A stretch of DNA of 64,000 nt from Gonatopus flavifemur (GCA_018340375.1 JAFFJZ010000003.1:28768001-28832000); one strand, 5' to 3'. Counted from the stretch's first letter, positions 22,326-35,401 are shown. Numbers and translations are program-made. The notes: a model not told the origin generated them from the letters alone.

Positions 22326-22781
22326 GGGTCGGTGCCGAATCAACGAAAAAAAATTTACTAGCAGTATGAAGTTGTCATTTTGTTGCAGTATGAAATGAAA
22401 TTAGTCATAGATCATTGATTAAATTAAACGAAAAGTAAAAAACATTGATTTGCTAACACAACCCCACGGTAAACTTAATTTCCCTTTGTTATGTTTATGA
22501 TTACGGTGTGGTTATGTTTATGATAACAACAAACCGATTTTCGTTCTCTACAGACGTTTGAAACAGTTTGATTGTACCGATCGATTAGGAAGATCATTAA
22601 TAATTTTATTAGAATGATGAATTACGTGTCTACTGTAATAAACGAGTGCAGTGAATAGGTTAACATAAAGAATTTTCGTTTAATTTAATCAATGATCTAT
22701 GACTAATTTCATTTCATACTGCAACAAAATGACAACTTCATACTGCTAGTAAATTTTTTTTCGTTGATTCGGCACCGACCC
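22326..22781. repeat. MITE with about 110 bp arms and 8 bp target duplication
   Basis: The ends GGGTCGGTGCCGAATCAACG and its mirror ending GGCACCGACCC are nearly perfect over about 110 bp per arm. The direct repeat TCAAATTT flanks both sides (22318-22325, 22782-22789). The central 230 bp is unique and non-coding. Near-perfect arms imply a recent insertion. Confidence 0.9.
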
Positions 22782-23495
22782 TCAAATTTGACAAGAATAT
22801 TCATGAACATAAATTACTATATGGTTTGTGATTTTTCACAAAAATCGTTTAAAATAGTCACAATATTTTTTTTGGACTATAAATATTATAGAAAATCATG
22901 AAATCGAATGATCCTCACTATAAAAAATTCCTATGGGAAACTTCACATAAATGTTTGGAAGTAATTGACACATACATGCGTTAGGAATTTTCCGTATTTT
23001 ACCGGATATTTACTGCACAATGATCGTAAAAATTCCCATAAAGTTTAGAATTTTCAGTTGAATTTATGGGGAATTTCATATACATGTATCGGAAATTGAT
23101 TTCCCATCCCATGACCGGAATTTTCCGATTGCTGCGTATAGGAAAATTCCGATTATTTTTCACAGCGCTGGCATGTAATCCCAAGTAACACCGATACACG
23201 TAAAATATCCTCCGAATGTCCCTAGAACATTCCAACGCCTTGCAAACGTTCTGAGAATGTTTGACGAACGTTTTGTGATACTAGGGATTAGTTGATAATT
23301 TTCTAAATTGAAAATTTGGAATGCCGCGATCCTGTTACAACCACCCCCGGTTAGAACAGAACATACCGCCTGTGTTACCATAAACAAAGGAACAAGAGCG
23401 CCGAGACCGCAATACATTGGTCATTCCAATCAACAGAAGTATTCAATTGGATCTAGGCCGTTTGATCTCAAAATTTCTGGCATCACTGCATACCA

Positions 23496-23592
23496 CCCTA
23501 ACAGCACACTTCGTCGCATCTCCGTGGTCTCCACGGAGATAGGTGGTATCTACGTGGAGACCACGGAGCTGCAAAGGAGTGTGCTGTTAGGG
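23496..23592. repeat. ACAGCA-family MITE, 97 bp hairpin
   Basis: CCCTAACAGCACACTTCG at the left pairs with GAGTGTGCTGTTAGGG at the right. Inside, CTCCGTGGTCTCCACGGAGA forms a second hairpin that is repeated in CTACGTGGAGACCACGGAG. Confidence 0.8.
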
Positions 23593-23912
23593 AATGATGT
23601 AACAAAGTCTTTTATATACCAATAATATAACAAAAGCATCCAAATGTCCTTTTCAAACAGGAAGCAGCTACATTACATGACTTTTCATGTTCCTGTGATT
23701 AGCATTGCCAACTAACGGATTTCGTATGGGAGGTTCCGTTTAATGGTATCTCAGGATTCGTGGATCTATGGGAAAAAATCCGTTAGTTGACAATGCTGCC
23801 TGTGATATAGGAATTATGTATAAGGGTATGATGTAACTGGTATGTGTTTGAAGCGGACATTTGGATGCTGTCGTTATATCATTGGTATGTAAGTGATTTA
23901 TGTTCTAGCAGG

Positions 23913-24045
23913 GCCCTGTTGAAAGTGTCGGATTGATTCGAACAGGGGAAAAAGGAAAAACGCATCAAAACGGACAGGAACGGATCAAATCGTATTGAAT
24001 TTTGATTTGATTTTGTCCGACTTTGTATGACATTTCCAGCAGGGC
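23913..24045. repeat. CCCTGCTRAAA-type MITE
   Basis: GCCCTGTTGAAAGTGTCGGA at the left is mirrored by TCCGACTTTGTATGACATTT then CCAGCAGGGC at the right. Confidence 0.5.
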
Positions 24046-24059
24046 AATGAAAACCCACA

Positions 24060-24168
24060 CCCAGACAGTACAACGTGCTACTGGAACGTTTATGGAAAGC
24101 TTATAGAACATAGGTAAGGTTTTCTGGACGTTCAGAAAACGTGCCAGAGACACATTATACTGTTGGGG
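24060..24168. repeat. ACAGNA-family MITE
   Basis: CCAGACAGTACAACGTGC at the left and GCACATTATACTGTTGGGG-like words (GACACATTATACTGTTGGGG) at the right are inverted. The interior has the GAACGTTT/GGACGTTC words frequent between 23200 and 24740. Confidence 0.5.
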
Positions 24169-25738
24169 CACATTCTAACAGCACACCTATACAGCACCGG
24201 GGGGTACTATCAACATCCTTGGAACGTGTTCTGAAACATTGGAATGTTCTGAAAGTGTTTTGGGACGTTTAGAACATATTGCATGTTCTTACCATGGATG
24301 TGCGAACGTCTGGTGTATAGCCTTATTCAGGTTTTCATGGAATGTTTATAAGACATTTGAAATGAACATATGTTAATGATCAAATTTGTGCCAAATCTTT
24401 CAATATTCTTCATTTGGAAGAAATGCAAATGAACTGTGATGAGGCCTATATCGATAGATTTGATGAATCATATTTGCATCTCATCAATACGTTGCGTGGA
24501 GTGAAATTTTGTTTCACGTCAATTTTGAGGTTATGTGAATGTTAATATATTGATTCAATTCTTGCAAATTTATATCCTGCCAATAGTTTCAAAGTTCGGG
24601 AATTGAATCTTCTCAAGTTTTCAGTACGAAACATATTTTCATGGTTGTTTGATACTTCTGTCCCTAGTAAAACTATAAATATACATTTATATAGGTTACA
24701 TGGTTGTCGCATAACGTTCCGAAAACGTTCTGAAAACGTTCTGAAAATGTATTCAAAAAACATTGATTTTTTTCAAAAAAAATGTTGCATCCTGGAAAAT
24801 GTATTTCAAAACCTGTTATATGAGTAGTACATCTTCCTCTTAATATGGGTGGATATTTTTCTCACATTCGAAGCAATTCTCAACATGAATCCTGTAAAAT
24901 TTAGAGGAGTGCTTATGTTCTGGTGTGATGAGATGATGCCATTTCAGGATTATGCCACTTCAAGCTTCTTGTGCTTCGGGACTATGCCACCTTCGAGATT
25001 GTGAACTTTCGGTATTATGGTACTCTACTCTTTTATGGATTCTCCAAAGTTTTAAAAGAGCGCCTAATATGAATTTTCGGAGTGATAATAATCATGCGAT
25101 GTATTCCCAGATACCATAAGAGTTCTGAAAGTGTTCTGTATGAATACATTGTATTGTAAGATCGAAATAAATTCAGAACTTTCCAAGTTGAATTATTTGT
25201 AACTTGAAAAACTAGAAATTTCCTCAACCATAGCATGTATGTATGGCAGCATGGGCCCAAGACTGGGCCAGAGTGGGCCAGAATTCATACATGCTGGGGA
25301 ATCTATGAGAAAAAATTGAGAAAGCATGGAAGATTTCAATGCTCACAAGGGACATTTTTCTATAATTCAGAAAAATTACATAAAATTGGGAATATGCAAT
25401 TGAAATTGTTGAAAGTCATGGAACAAATATCAACAAAAAATGGAGAATGAAGACTCGATTATTCTTATTTCCAATGCGCATCCATTCATGAAAATCGATG
25501 CTTTTATCATGATTTATCGGAAAAATCGGATCGAAAATTTTTACGATTCTTATAAATCGTTTTTCCACTGTGGATTCCCCATTCCTAGTACTATCATCTA
25601 ATTTTGCTCAGTTTGTGTAGAATGCCAACATTATGTATTCATTACAGCGTCATTGCTTCTGTTTGCAATCAGTAACAATGCATTATGCGGAAACACCTTG
25701 GTAATATATGTGAACACTTTTTGGCGTACACATCGCCA
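24169..25738. other. No gene seen
   Basis: Fragments of ACAGCA-type repeats occur at its start (CTAACAGCACACC at 24175, ACGTTCTGAAAA words). The remainder is anonymous AT-rich DNA with a GGGCCCAAGACTGGGCCAGA patch at 25250 that resembles words in the 29.7-31.0 kb foldback. Confidence 0.4.
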
Positions 25739-25844
25739 CCCAGACAGCACAAAGCTCCCAAAGATAAAATATATGTTATTTTCCAGAGCTACTTGCTCTT
25801 GAAGGTGACATTTATGTTGTCTTCAAGAGGTTTGTGCTGTCTGG
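25739..25844. repeat. ACAGCA-family MITE, 106 bp
   Basis: CCCAGACAGCACAAAGCTC at the left is mirrored by GAGGTTTGTGCTGTCTGG at the right, with GAGCTACTTGCTC in the middle. A compact hairpin with no coding. Confidence 0.7.
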
Positions 25845-26199
25845 ACATTATGATACCATTATTAAGACATTTTCTATAAGAATATAGTATAAGGACCTTT
25901 GAAATATTCTCAAGATCCCCATAGAATACTTCTATTGTTTTTGAGAGCGAAACCTGGTACTTCTCGTGTTTTTTACTGGTGTAAAATAAGAAATTTAGAA
26001 ATTGATTTCACTTTCTTCTCAACGATTGAAGAAGGAACGTTGAAATTCTAAATAAAAACTGACCCTACGAATTTTATCATGAAGAATAATAGTTACAGAG
26101 AGTATTCTTGAAATTGATTATAATTACATTGTTATTATAAAATCTTTTATTCGAAAGCAAGTAATATCTATTACAAAATTTTCGGTTCCCGAATATGTT

Positions 26200-26690
26200 T
26201 GTAGCGCACCTTCATTAAGTAATGACATTAAATTTGTGTCCTCTTTTCCTACTATTCTTTAGAGGATGAAATATTTCACCACCCGCTAGTTCGAAGTCAA
26301 AATGTACTGCTATCTCAGCCCTGACAAAAAACTCCAACATTTCAAATCTCCATTTAACGGATCTTAACATACCGACAAGGGAAAAAGTATCACCCAGTTT
26401 CTGAAAAATGCCTAATGAGCCATTCCATTGAGAAGCGTGAAAATCGTACCTGCTCGATGTTAGGTCGAACAACTGGTTGACCGGAGAAGAGCACTTACAT
26501 CCAGTTTAAGAGAATAATGGTAAGGGAAAAATAAGTGATCCATGGCCGAAAACGACCCCCTGGTAAGACGATGGTGAACGAGATATGCCTCTTGCCACAA
26601 TGTCTCTTCTGTTCCGTATTTATAACACAATACCATGAAGTCAATGTGGGCTTTATGTTATTCGGGGCATTATGGGACATCGTTTGTCAA
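26200..26690 (-). pseudogene. Coding-like remnant, unidentified
   Basis: Read on the - strand, an open stretch ending with a good donor (AT|GTAAGT, about 26497-26502) precedes a second open stretch containing TFSLVGMLRSVKWRFEMLEF and ending FHPLKNSRKRG. The composition looks protein-like, and a distant resemblance to insect chemoreceptor C-terminal exons crossed my mind, but no diagnostic motif is present. This could equally be chance open frame. No function is assigned. Confidence 0.18.
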
Positions 26691-26699
26691 GCATACCGC

Positions 26700-29690
26700 T
26701 TGTTCCGCCACGGGTCACCACTTTCCTTTGGGTTCTTTGCTGAAATGTTGGCTCAATGACGAGGAAAAAATATTTTCAAAATTCTCTTTGATACTGACAG
26801 AACTGGGAATGTGTCAAAAGAATTCTTCGTATTAAATTTTGATGAAGATTTCATAACTTTCTGATTCTTTGAAAAGTTCTTTTCCATACCTCTATAGTCG
26901 AAATTCACTCTCAAAGCGATTGGACGATGTATTTTCTGGAATGTAATGTGATAAATCTTGGAAAATAACAAAATAGTCACATATTTTCGTGTATTTCATG
27001 ACATGTATTACTTACTACGCTGTTCTTGATATTCTTCATTCTCTACAATGTATTCAACGGGGAACTTCTCGTTCTTAATAACTAATAAATCATGCAGCAT
27101 TTATCTAATGTAGTAACCATATAAGTGACGAGTATTTAGAATAACACAGATGAAAATCTAAGTACAATATTTCGAATAGGTATGATAAGAGAAGGGTGAT
27201 CGCGAAGTTCTGATATTGCCTAATAGGGAACAGATAACATCTCCCTCGATGTTATGGCCTGAACTTGGGGTAGATTATTCATGTCTAGTACAGCATGTGT
27301 ATACTCTTCAAGTTGTTTTTCCAATTCTTCATTCATAACCAGCATAATCAAGAGAAGCGATAAAGGAAAAACATGATATTTAAGTTCTTTAGAGAACGGA
27401 GTTTAATACGTTCATCTTAATAGGTTGATGAACGTTTCTGTTTTAATACAAATGTGATGTATGAATGTATGATGTCGTGATGTGGATCGATTAAAAGGAA
27501 AACAATCAGTGCACCCTCTCCCTATACGAGAGAATCGAGAATCTGTATAAGGTTCTGTTTCTGTTACTGAACTACACCATTGAACCAATTGTCAGATCCT
27601 GGAGTATCTCATTGTAACGGTTACGATGACCCACGACTTCCGCGACATTCATCCATTTATCCAAGCTACAAACTAGAATCTCATTGTTGTTGTTCGGCCA
27701 TCAAATTGACCATTATTCCTTGACCTCTCACCCACATGATGGATGCAATGACTGTGACACTAAACGCACGTCTCCGCTTATTTATCACCCTGATAAATGT
27801 TTGGCAAAGCCGAAGCCACATCAGTTTGTATCTACTTGAAGAATTCCTTTGAAAATTTCGAGTTGATTCAACAGTCTGTAGATCGTTAGAACAATGGACA
27901 GACCACTCTTCGAACTATTTCTGTAATATAAGAAGAGAAGAATTCCTTGAGAGCTTTTTACAATATATGAGAAGAACCTGTCTTACCTTTCTGGTTTCTA
28001 ACTTCTCTAATATATACACAACACATTTTATTCAAATTGTTTATGTTTAGTCAGAAGCATTTTCAAACAAAAATATCGAAAGTAGTATATTCAAATAGCA
28101 GAAAGAAGAGTCTTCAATGCAGCCACTGGTATTGCTGTAGACACTGTCAAGGGTGGTTTAACTAGTATTCTTTAAAATATGGAAGTTTTGGAGATGAATG
28201 TGAGCATCCAATCGTAGAATTTTTGTTTTAAACTCGATGCTGAACGGATCAAGTCCGTCGAACTATTTTTGACTGATGCAGCGAAAGAGGCAAACCCTAA
28301 GATAAAATGGTCGAAGAAAACAAATGAAGGAGGATTTTCCTACATCGAAGAGCAGGTTTATGGTCTTGGGATAGCGGATTAATGGTCAAAATTTTCAAGT
28401 AGTCGAATTTTCTACTTCTCAATGTTTAAAACACTCTTGCAAGTTTTTAACGCGTATTCCTCAGAACACAAGAATTCTAAAACGTCACGCAGGATAACTC
28501 TAATAATTTTAATTCTTTTCATTTGAATTTCGAACTGCATATTCAAAAGAATAATTTCAGGAGGTCTGTGAAGGTGGAACCACCAGCCACAAAATTCTCA
28601 ATTAAAAGGGCATGGGAATTATGTGTTACTTTTGTGCTCTATTCGCGATTTTTGTGCTCATACAATTTTCATAGAAAAACCAGCTAGCAACCCACCATCT
28701 TAAATCGGTATTCATTGATTTCTTATCGGATGAAAAACGATGGGGGGAGTATGTGCTATTTATGCGCTTCAATTTTGAAACGGTCTAATGGTCGGAATAG
28801 ACGATGGAAGTTACGAGAACTTCCGATTCAAGGAGGGATAATATCAGAAAGAATTTACACTCGTGAATGAATTGTGTACTTTCATGTGTTGTATCTACCA
28901 ATTATGTGTTCATCAATGAGCACGAATGGATTCTGAGATCACTTGTAATATACCGGGAATATTATCTGGATTGTTTGCGACCTACGTATGCCGACAAGAC
29001 TGGGTTCCATGATATTGATTGAATCACTGGTGGAATGTCCGTGACATTGTGGAACCAACACTAAGGTGGGCCGAAAAAGTCGAAATTTCATTTAGCAATA
29101 CCTGGAAAAAGTTGTTATGTCATGTAAAAAGGACGTGTGCACATGATGAGCCGTTTGATTTGATATTTAGGTGGTGCACAAGTACTTGGAAGTTCTAAAA
29201 TTTCGGAAATATCTCAAAACACATGATTTGCCGAGATTCCACACCTGTGCACGGAGAAAAAATAACAATGAATGATCACTAGAAATACGGAGGGATCATT
29301 ACTAGTAAGTAGTAGTAGGGGAGTAGTAATAGTTCCTATCTTGAAATGAAGATCACTGCTACACGAAGAAAAATGAAGGTCGAAAATATAGTAATCTTCT
29401 CAGTAATTTTTTTCTCAGTAATGGGAATTCAACCTTCCTACCTAACCAACCTAAGTTAACCGAAATAACGCTTATACCGACTTAGCTATACCGCACGATT
29501 GAGATTTTCAACTTTTTGAAAGTTTATGAATCGTTCGTAGATTCGTGCTTACATCTCAGCAACTTACTTTATGAATAATCTTAGTGATATACGGCATACA
29601 GTGCTTGAGAATCATTACCTCGAAATGTTATGGATCATTCCACACCGTGCAATGGTTCCTATTCTTTTCTTCTGTGTCGGAATCTACTCT
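26700..29690. other. No confident gene; anonymous DNA with scattered open stretches
   Basis: Apart from the low-confidence coding-like stretch at 28218-28382, I see short open stretches on the - strand near 27223-27345 and 27640-27900, none with a recognisable motif. A CACGGAGAAAAAAT word at 29250 may be one end of another CACGG-type MITE whose partner I could not find. Confidence 0.4.
28218..28382 (+). pseudogene. Coding-like remnant, unidentified
   Basis: A 54-codon open stretch reads KLDAERIKSVELFLTDAAKE and then a lysine-rich segment ending EEQVYGLGIAD. It lacks a start codon. About 100 bp upstream, the same strand in another open stretch reads RRVFNAATGIAVDTVKGGLT. Residue balance suggests a decayed exon or old insertion. 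I do not recognise the family, and the opposite strand is also partly open. Confidence 0.2.
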
Positions 29691-31000
29691 ACCCTGCTGA
29701 AAATGCCAGGCAGATCCGGACAACAAACAGTTGTCAGGCTTTGAACAGTTCTTGTCCCAGGAAATCCGGTCAAAGACTGACAAAATTTCTACCAGGGTTT
29801 GCCTGGAATCACCAAATTGGAATATCTCATCAAAACCTGACAAAATTTTTCCTGTCACTTGATGACAGGATATTCCATGTTTAGAGATTCCGGGCGAAAC
29901 CGGGTAGAAATTTTTACAGTTTCCGTGTAGAAATCTTCCCGGGCGCCCTGTATTGAATACAGGCCCTGTACGGGCATATGTTAGGTATCCCAACATAGAG
30001 CTACCTAGTCTTAGTCAGCAAGGGGCCTACCCGGCTTGCTATTATTAGCCCCAACTTTTCTAAGCTTGGGTTACCCGTATACAGCCCATGTGGGGCCAAG
30101 TTGAGCTACCAATGTGTTCCCCGGTTATGAGAATCTTGGTGCGTCTAACTACAGCCCGTGTATGGCCTATCCGGGTTGCTATTATTAGCCGGCAATTTTT
30201 TCCTGATGGGCCAAAACTGTCTTTTATTCTTGTCATTTCTGTGAGTGTAATAATTTCCAAAGATTACTGCTAAAGAATATACAAAGTTGATATTGCTTTT
30301 ATTTTATAAACTAGTAAGGTGAACTCTGAACACTGAACAAAATGTGGCAAAACGTTTCTGGAACATTCCAGATACTGCTGATGGCCTACCATTGTAACGT
30401 TTCGAATGAAATGTCTCAAAATAATAGTCTGCACCGTTCTTGAAATATCAAACAGTGTTTTACAGATTTTATTTTAAAGTGTTTCATCCGAAACGTTACA
30501 AAGGCATTTCGTAACATTTGATTCAGTGTTTCAAGTTGAAGATTCCATACATTTATATTATGAGTTTGTTTGATGCTCATGCGAAGAACTTTATTGATAC
30601 TCTACACCGATTTAGTGCTATTTTTTTTTAAATATAAATCAACGTTAACAACGAGCAAAAACGGAAAAATATTCCATCAAAAATTATTATGTCCAAACCA
30701 TTGGCTAACTATGTCAAAAGAAACCAAGGAAAAGTAACTTCGTGATCAATTTTGGGGCCCAATAATGCTTTTCTGGCCCCTAATTTCGAAGCCTGCATTG
30801 GCCCCATCGTGGGTACCTTACATAGGCCCAAGCTGGGAATCCAGTACAGGCCCCGCAAATGGGGGCGTGACAATCCTGTATAGGGCCTGTAATGAAGTAA
30901 GGATGCCTAGTTTGGCCCTGGCTACCGCCAAGAATCAATTCCCACACGGGTTTTTGACAACTCTTTTTTGTTCGGATCTGCCCGGCATTTTCAGCAAGGT
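29691..31000. repeat. Foldback element, about 1.3 kb, CCCTGCTGAAAATGCC ends
   Basis: CCCTGCTGAAAATGCCAGGC at 29692 is mirrored by GCCCGGCATTTTCAGCAAGG at the right end, and the match extends through CAGATCCGGACAA/TTCGGATCTG. The interior is unusually GC-rich for the region, with many TACAGGCCC/GGGCC words. The 20-mer GGTTGCTATTATTAGCCGGC-like unit is repeated (near 30031 and 30166, about 137 bp apart). Open frames here follow the repeat and are not called genes. Confidence 0.6.
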
Positions 31001-34000
31001 ATACATTGCTTGGCAATCTCGCCTTGAAATATTATAAATCACTCTCCACGCGGGGGAATACAACATTTCATATTCAAATTCATGACGTTTCTGTCATGAC
31101 TGAGGAGACCATCGCTAAGTACGTTTGTCACTGAATGCTCCACAGTATAGTAATGATTGATACAATTTTTGATCACTATACACATCAGCACCCTTTGCTA
31201 TTTTTCTATTATTCATTCCTATCGTCACAAGCACCCATTGCCTATTTTTCGACAATTGGCTTCAATCCTAGGCAAGATAGTGAGCATCGCTACCCATCTC
31301 AAAATCATTTTCCGCCGTGTGTGATGAAAAGCATATTAAAACGGATAGAAACAGATCAAAATCGAATCTGTTTCCAACTGATAATGTAAACAGGGTTGAG
31401 AGGAAAATTGCGGTTGGAAGACTCTCCCGCAAGAAAAAAAGTAAATATTTATTGGTGTAGAATATAATCCCACTCCGGCAGACTGTAATGTTCACTTTGC
31501 TTTGGATTCTTAGTATTTTAACTCTTCGAAAAGTGGATACTCTCTTCAAGAATATTATTATTTAGACCATAAGTGAATCAACTTCTATCAGTTATTACTC
31601 GAAGTGTTTAACAATTCAGTCTCCTATTTTGAATTAGAACATCTATCAAGTTTAAATTTGACTCCCAAAAGTGATTCTTAATAACACTCGGCATTGTATT
31701 ATGAAGCTGCAGAGGTACAATTTATCATCCACAAAATTGAGTCACATCTGTAGACATTATACGATTCTGAATACTATTCAAGGCACTCCATACGAGAATA
31801 TATGCTCGTATATAATACATGTGTTGCACTATTATACCTAGCCTATGTAAGTAAGACACGCTATATGCATACACGCTTACAGAAATATATGTGTATATAG
31901 GATTCGACCATTAATATATGGTCACGGGAGCCATTGTTGCGAATTAGGTACCATTGAACGGTATCCATTGTTACTGACAACAGGGGTTCTACGAAGACCG
32001 GTAGGGATTGGAGGAGTTGTATTGTACGTACGTGTATAAACTACCATGCGATTCGATGGAGTGCGTCTTATGACTCCATTATCGTGATTAAATTTATTAT
32101 TACATGGATGAACAAATTTTTCAATGGATGCAACTATTAATCTTTCGAATATAATATGGCGAAAAATTTGAATCACAGCAAGGTAAATTCATTGACGGAA
32201 GTGTATGATTCTAGCTGCAAAAATTTATTTGTTTTTCTTGAATACGTGATATTTCGTTTTCTCGAACTGTTCACGCGATTCCTGTGTCTTGAAATCCCTG
32301 CATAGTTTTACACAGGTATTGGAAAAGTAATATTACTCTCTATGTATCGAAAATCATCGTGGTTGAAAAATACCTTGGATCTCGAATTGAAATGATTGTA
32401 TTCAGGGGAAAAAAGTGCGATAGCCACTTCAAAAAGGAATAATTTGCCATTTTTTTGTTGTTTGAATTAGTGTAACGAAAAAAAATTTGGTTAAACCTGA
32501 AAATAATTGTTTTTGTAACATTTAAGGTCTAATAAATATATCTACAAATTTTCATAACGATATCTCAATTTTTTTCTATGGAAAAAAAATGTTTGAAAGA
32601 AAAAATTGTTCTATCAAATCTTAACCAGAAAGACCTCTTGAGTCCTATGAATTGAATATAATCATATGGATCATGCAAGGTTTTATTATTTATTAATATG
32701 ATTATTTGAATGATCATTCATGACCATATACTAATCACTGATATATATTCAATTGATAATGTGCCTGTATAGAGATATGTAATGTAAACGATGTAAAAAA
32801 TGGATTGTCGGGGAAGTTCCATTCAGGGCCATGCAGCATTGAAAAACGAACAAAATTTTACTACGCAGTTTTTAAATAACTAAGCAATAATTACAAATTT
32901 CAAATACATAGCAATAAGGTTCACTATTGAGATTTGGCTCTGAATATCAATCCAAAGCTCAAAACATATTCCTAAACATGAAGAAATAGGTTGAAGAATG
33001 ATCGACATTTGTAGGTTAATATGTTTATAATCGTTTGCATGATTTCAAGCAATCATTTGTTGTTCCAATTTCATATTCAAAGCTCAATTCCAGTAACTTA
33101 CTTCATCATTGTGAATTCAAAATTTGTATTGTTTATTTGATCAGAAAGTACGTAGCAAAATTTTGTCAATTTCTTGAAGGAATCCGTGGTTCTTAAATGC
33201 ATGGCGTTTTGTTCAACATCACATTAAGTGTCAAAATGAAATACAAAAACATTCAATGATTGTATGACTGATCATGTATGATTTCGCACACTGGGAACAG
33301 TTTTATCGCATAAAGTTATGTTTTTCTTCTCAAACCTGGGCTATCAAGAGTTTTTGACTACAATTGTTCTCTATTCCTGATGATTTTTACCATTTACAAT
33401 AGGAAGAAAACCACACTCTCCCTACTTTTTCCTCCACTGATAGTAAGAATGATCAGGAATCAAGATCAGCTAAAATTGAAATCTGTCAATGTGCCCGGCT
33501 TACGAAGAAAAATAGTATTTTATACAGGGAAATATTCCTCAGTACATGATTTCGTATAGCCATGCATGCTCATATTTAACCAATTCTTGTGTATGATTAT
33601 GCACGATTTTTTCCCCGGTTGAACGTTTCGAATTACAACTGAATTCTTCTGTTTCATTAACACATTCGATCAGGATGAAAACGCTTTTCTTGATCCCTTC
33701 ATTTCACAATAAATTACCGGGTGAGATCCAGGTTCTTTTGCAATTATTGAGACTTTGATGTATAATAAAGTCAATTTTTTGTTCATCTAATTCCTATTCA
33801 TGAGATAAATGTTTTCTTTCGTGGTAGGAACTTGTTATCACGTGATAATGGTATCTATTTAGATCCGCTGTATTGAACTTCTCTAACATTCTACAAAGTA
33901 AGACAGTGACAAATTTTAACAAATTACTTCATTTACGAACGGTATAATTATGTATTATCGATCTAGGCGTTCACAAAGAGTACTCGTTATGCCAAGCTAT

Positions 34001-34472
34001 AAGGATCCCTTCTAGCACCATATTACTTTGAAATATTACGCTAACGTTACCGACAATGTTGTGGACATTGTGACACTTCGCTCATGCGTCTGGAACGTTT
34101 ATGCAACACTCTATATATATTATTTAAAATGAATTCATAAAATCCAGTCAGTTATTTATGAATCCAATTTACTTGATTAACAATTACTTTCCGTATATCA
34201 ATGCGCAAATATTCATGGAATTCATAATATTTTCAATAGCGATTTAATTAAGAAATATAATAAGTATCAGTTGCTTTTGTGTGTTTTCATACTTTCTAAG
34301 AATGTTACGACATCTTAGGATCAAATCATTACAACTTATAAAATGAAAACATATTTCTAAACGAGTTTATCCAATCGATGAAATATTTCAATTGTGTATC
34401 ATTTGAGCAACAAGAAACTTCCACAAATAAACGGAGATATATCGCTCAACGCAAGACATTCAAATTTCACTT
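31001..34472. other. No gene seen
   Basis: Mostly anonymous AT-rich DNA. The stretch 32415-32640 (GCGATAGCCACTTCAAAAAG ... AGACCTCTTGAGTCC) is one arm of the palindromic family whose fuller copy is at 45800-46435. Confidence 0.5.
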
Positions 34473-34832
34473 TCATGAACTTATTGTACGACTCGCATTG
34501 GTTTCGAAGGATTGAAAAATTCCCTCCAGTTTCAGAAACTTGATGTTCAGATCGGATTTGGTGAAATTTTCAATTCTTGAATAAGCCTCCGCTGAAGTAA
34601 CCTGAATTATGGGAAATACTGAACATGCATGCAAAGGAAAATTGGAAGAAAATTGATGAAGGAAAATGACTTCGAACTTACTTGAGATCTGCAAAAGAAT
34701 GAGTTTGTACAATTAAACGAAAGACATGAAACACCTTACGAATTCAAAAAACAAAATAAAATGTCCTACCAGACAAAGAGTACGATTTTCACTCATGTTA
34801 GCGGTGGCCACCTGGTCGCAACTGTAATTGCC
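34473..34832 (-). CDS. Possible two-exon 3' end of an unidentified gene
   Basis: On the - strand a 63 bp candidate exon (34770-34832; acceptor TTTAG, donor GTAGGA) reads GNYSCDQVATANMSENRTLC plus L. It joins in phase 0 across a 168 bp gap to a terminal exon (34473-34601; acceptor ATAATTCAG) reading VTSAEAYSRIENFTKSDLNI and continuing to a stop. The phases agree and the residue make-up looks natural, with Cys and N-glycosylation-like NMSE and NRT sites. I recognise no family and could not extend it upstream with confidence, so chance remains a real possibility. Confidence 0.27.
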
Positions 34833-35085
34833 CTAAATGAATCCATGAGAAATGAGCGTTGGGCAGGGCCAAAAAATTCTTCAGAGGGTTTTTTCTGAAG
34901 AGGAGGAGAGGAAAGGAGCAAATTCACGAACAAAAGAAAAACTTTCGAATATCCTTGGTTTACATTACCTTCAGTGCCGGCACTTTTCGATTCAAATTGT
35001 ATAAAAATTCTATAAAAAATAATCGATTCTTTCAAGATCGGCCATCACTAAGAGGAAGGTATTTGATTAAATGTTAGTTTATCAG

Positions 35086-35401
35086 ATCTGAGACGAATTT
35101 CTCTCAACCCTCAGACGCAGTATTCCTGCATTTATGGAGATGCCAAAATATTTGATCATGTAAAAAAAGGGCTGCATTGTCTGCTATGTCATTTTTTGAA
35201 TATCTCAAATGATTTGATGGATGTGAACAAATATGAGCTGTTCTTAAGGTAAGCAGTTATTAAAAAATAATCCTTAATACTCTTATTTTCAGAATATTAT
35301 ATATTTCACGGAATTTGCAAGATTGTGCAACATACAAATCATTCCGCTTTATTTCCTTGAAGACGTTGTATTTTCCCCATTCTAAAGCGAGGAATAACTG
35401 A
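35086..35401 (+). CDS. Possible exon pair, unidentified
   Basis: An open stretch 35086-35248 (after TTTATCAG, before AAG|GTAAGC) contains DAKIFDHVKKGLHCLLCHFL and NDLMDVNKYELFLR. It splices in phase to 35293 (after TTATTTTCAG), giving ILYISRNLQDCATYKSFRFI and a stop at 35399-35401. The intervening gap is only 44 bp, short for an insect intron, which counts against it. No family is recognised. Confidence 0.22.

Noticed and set aside
30031..30185. Two 20-mer direct repeats as a CRISPR-like array
   Set aside because: Only two imperfect copies 137 bp apart in an insect foldback element; there is no array and no cas gene.
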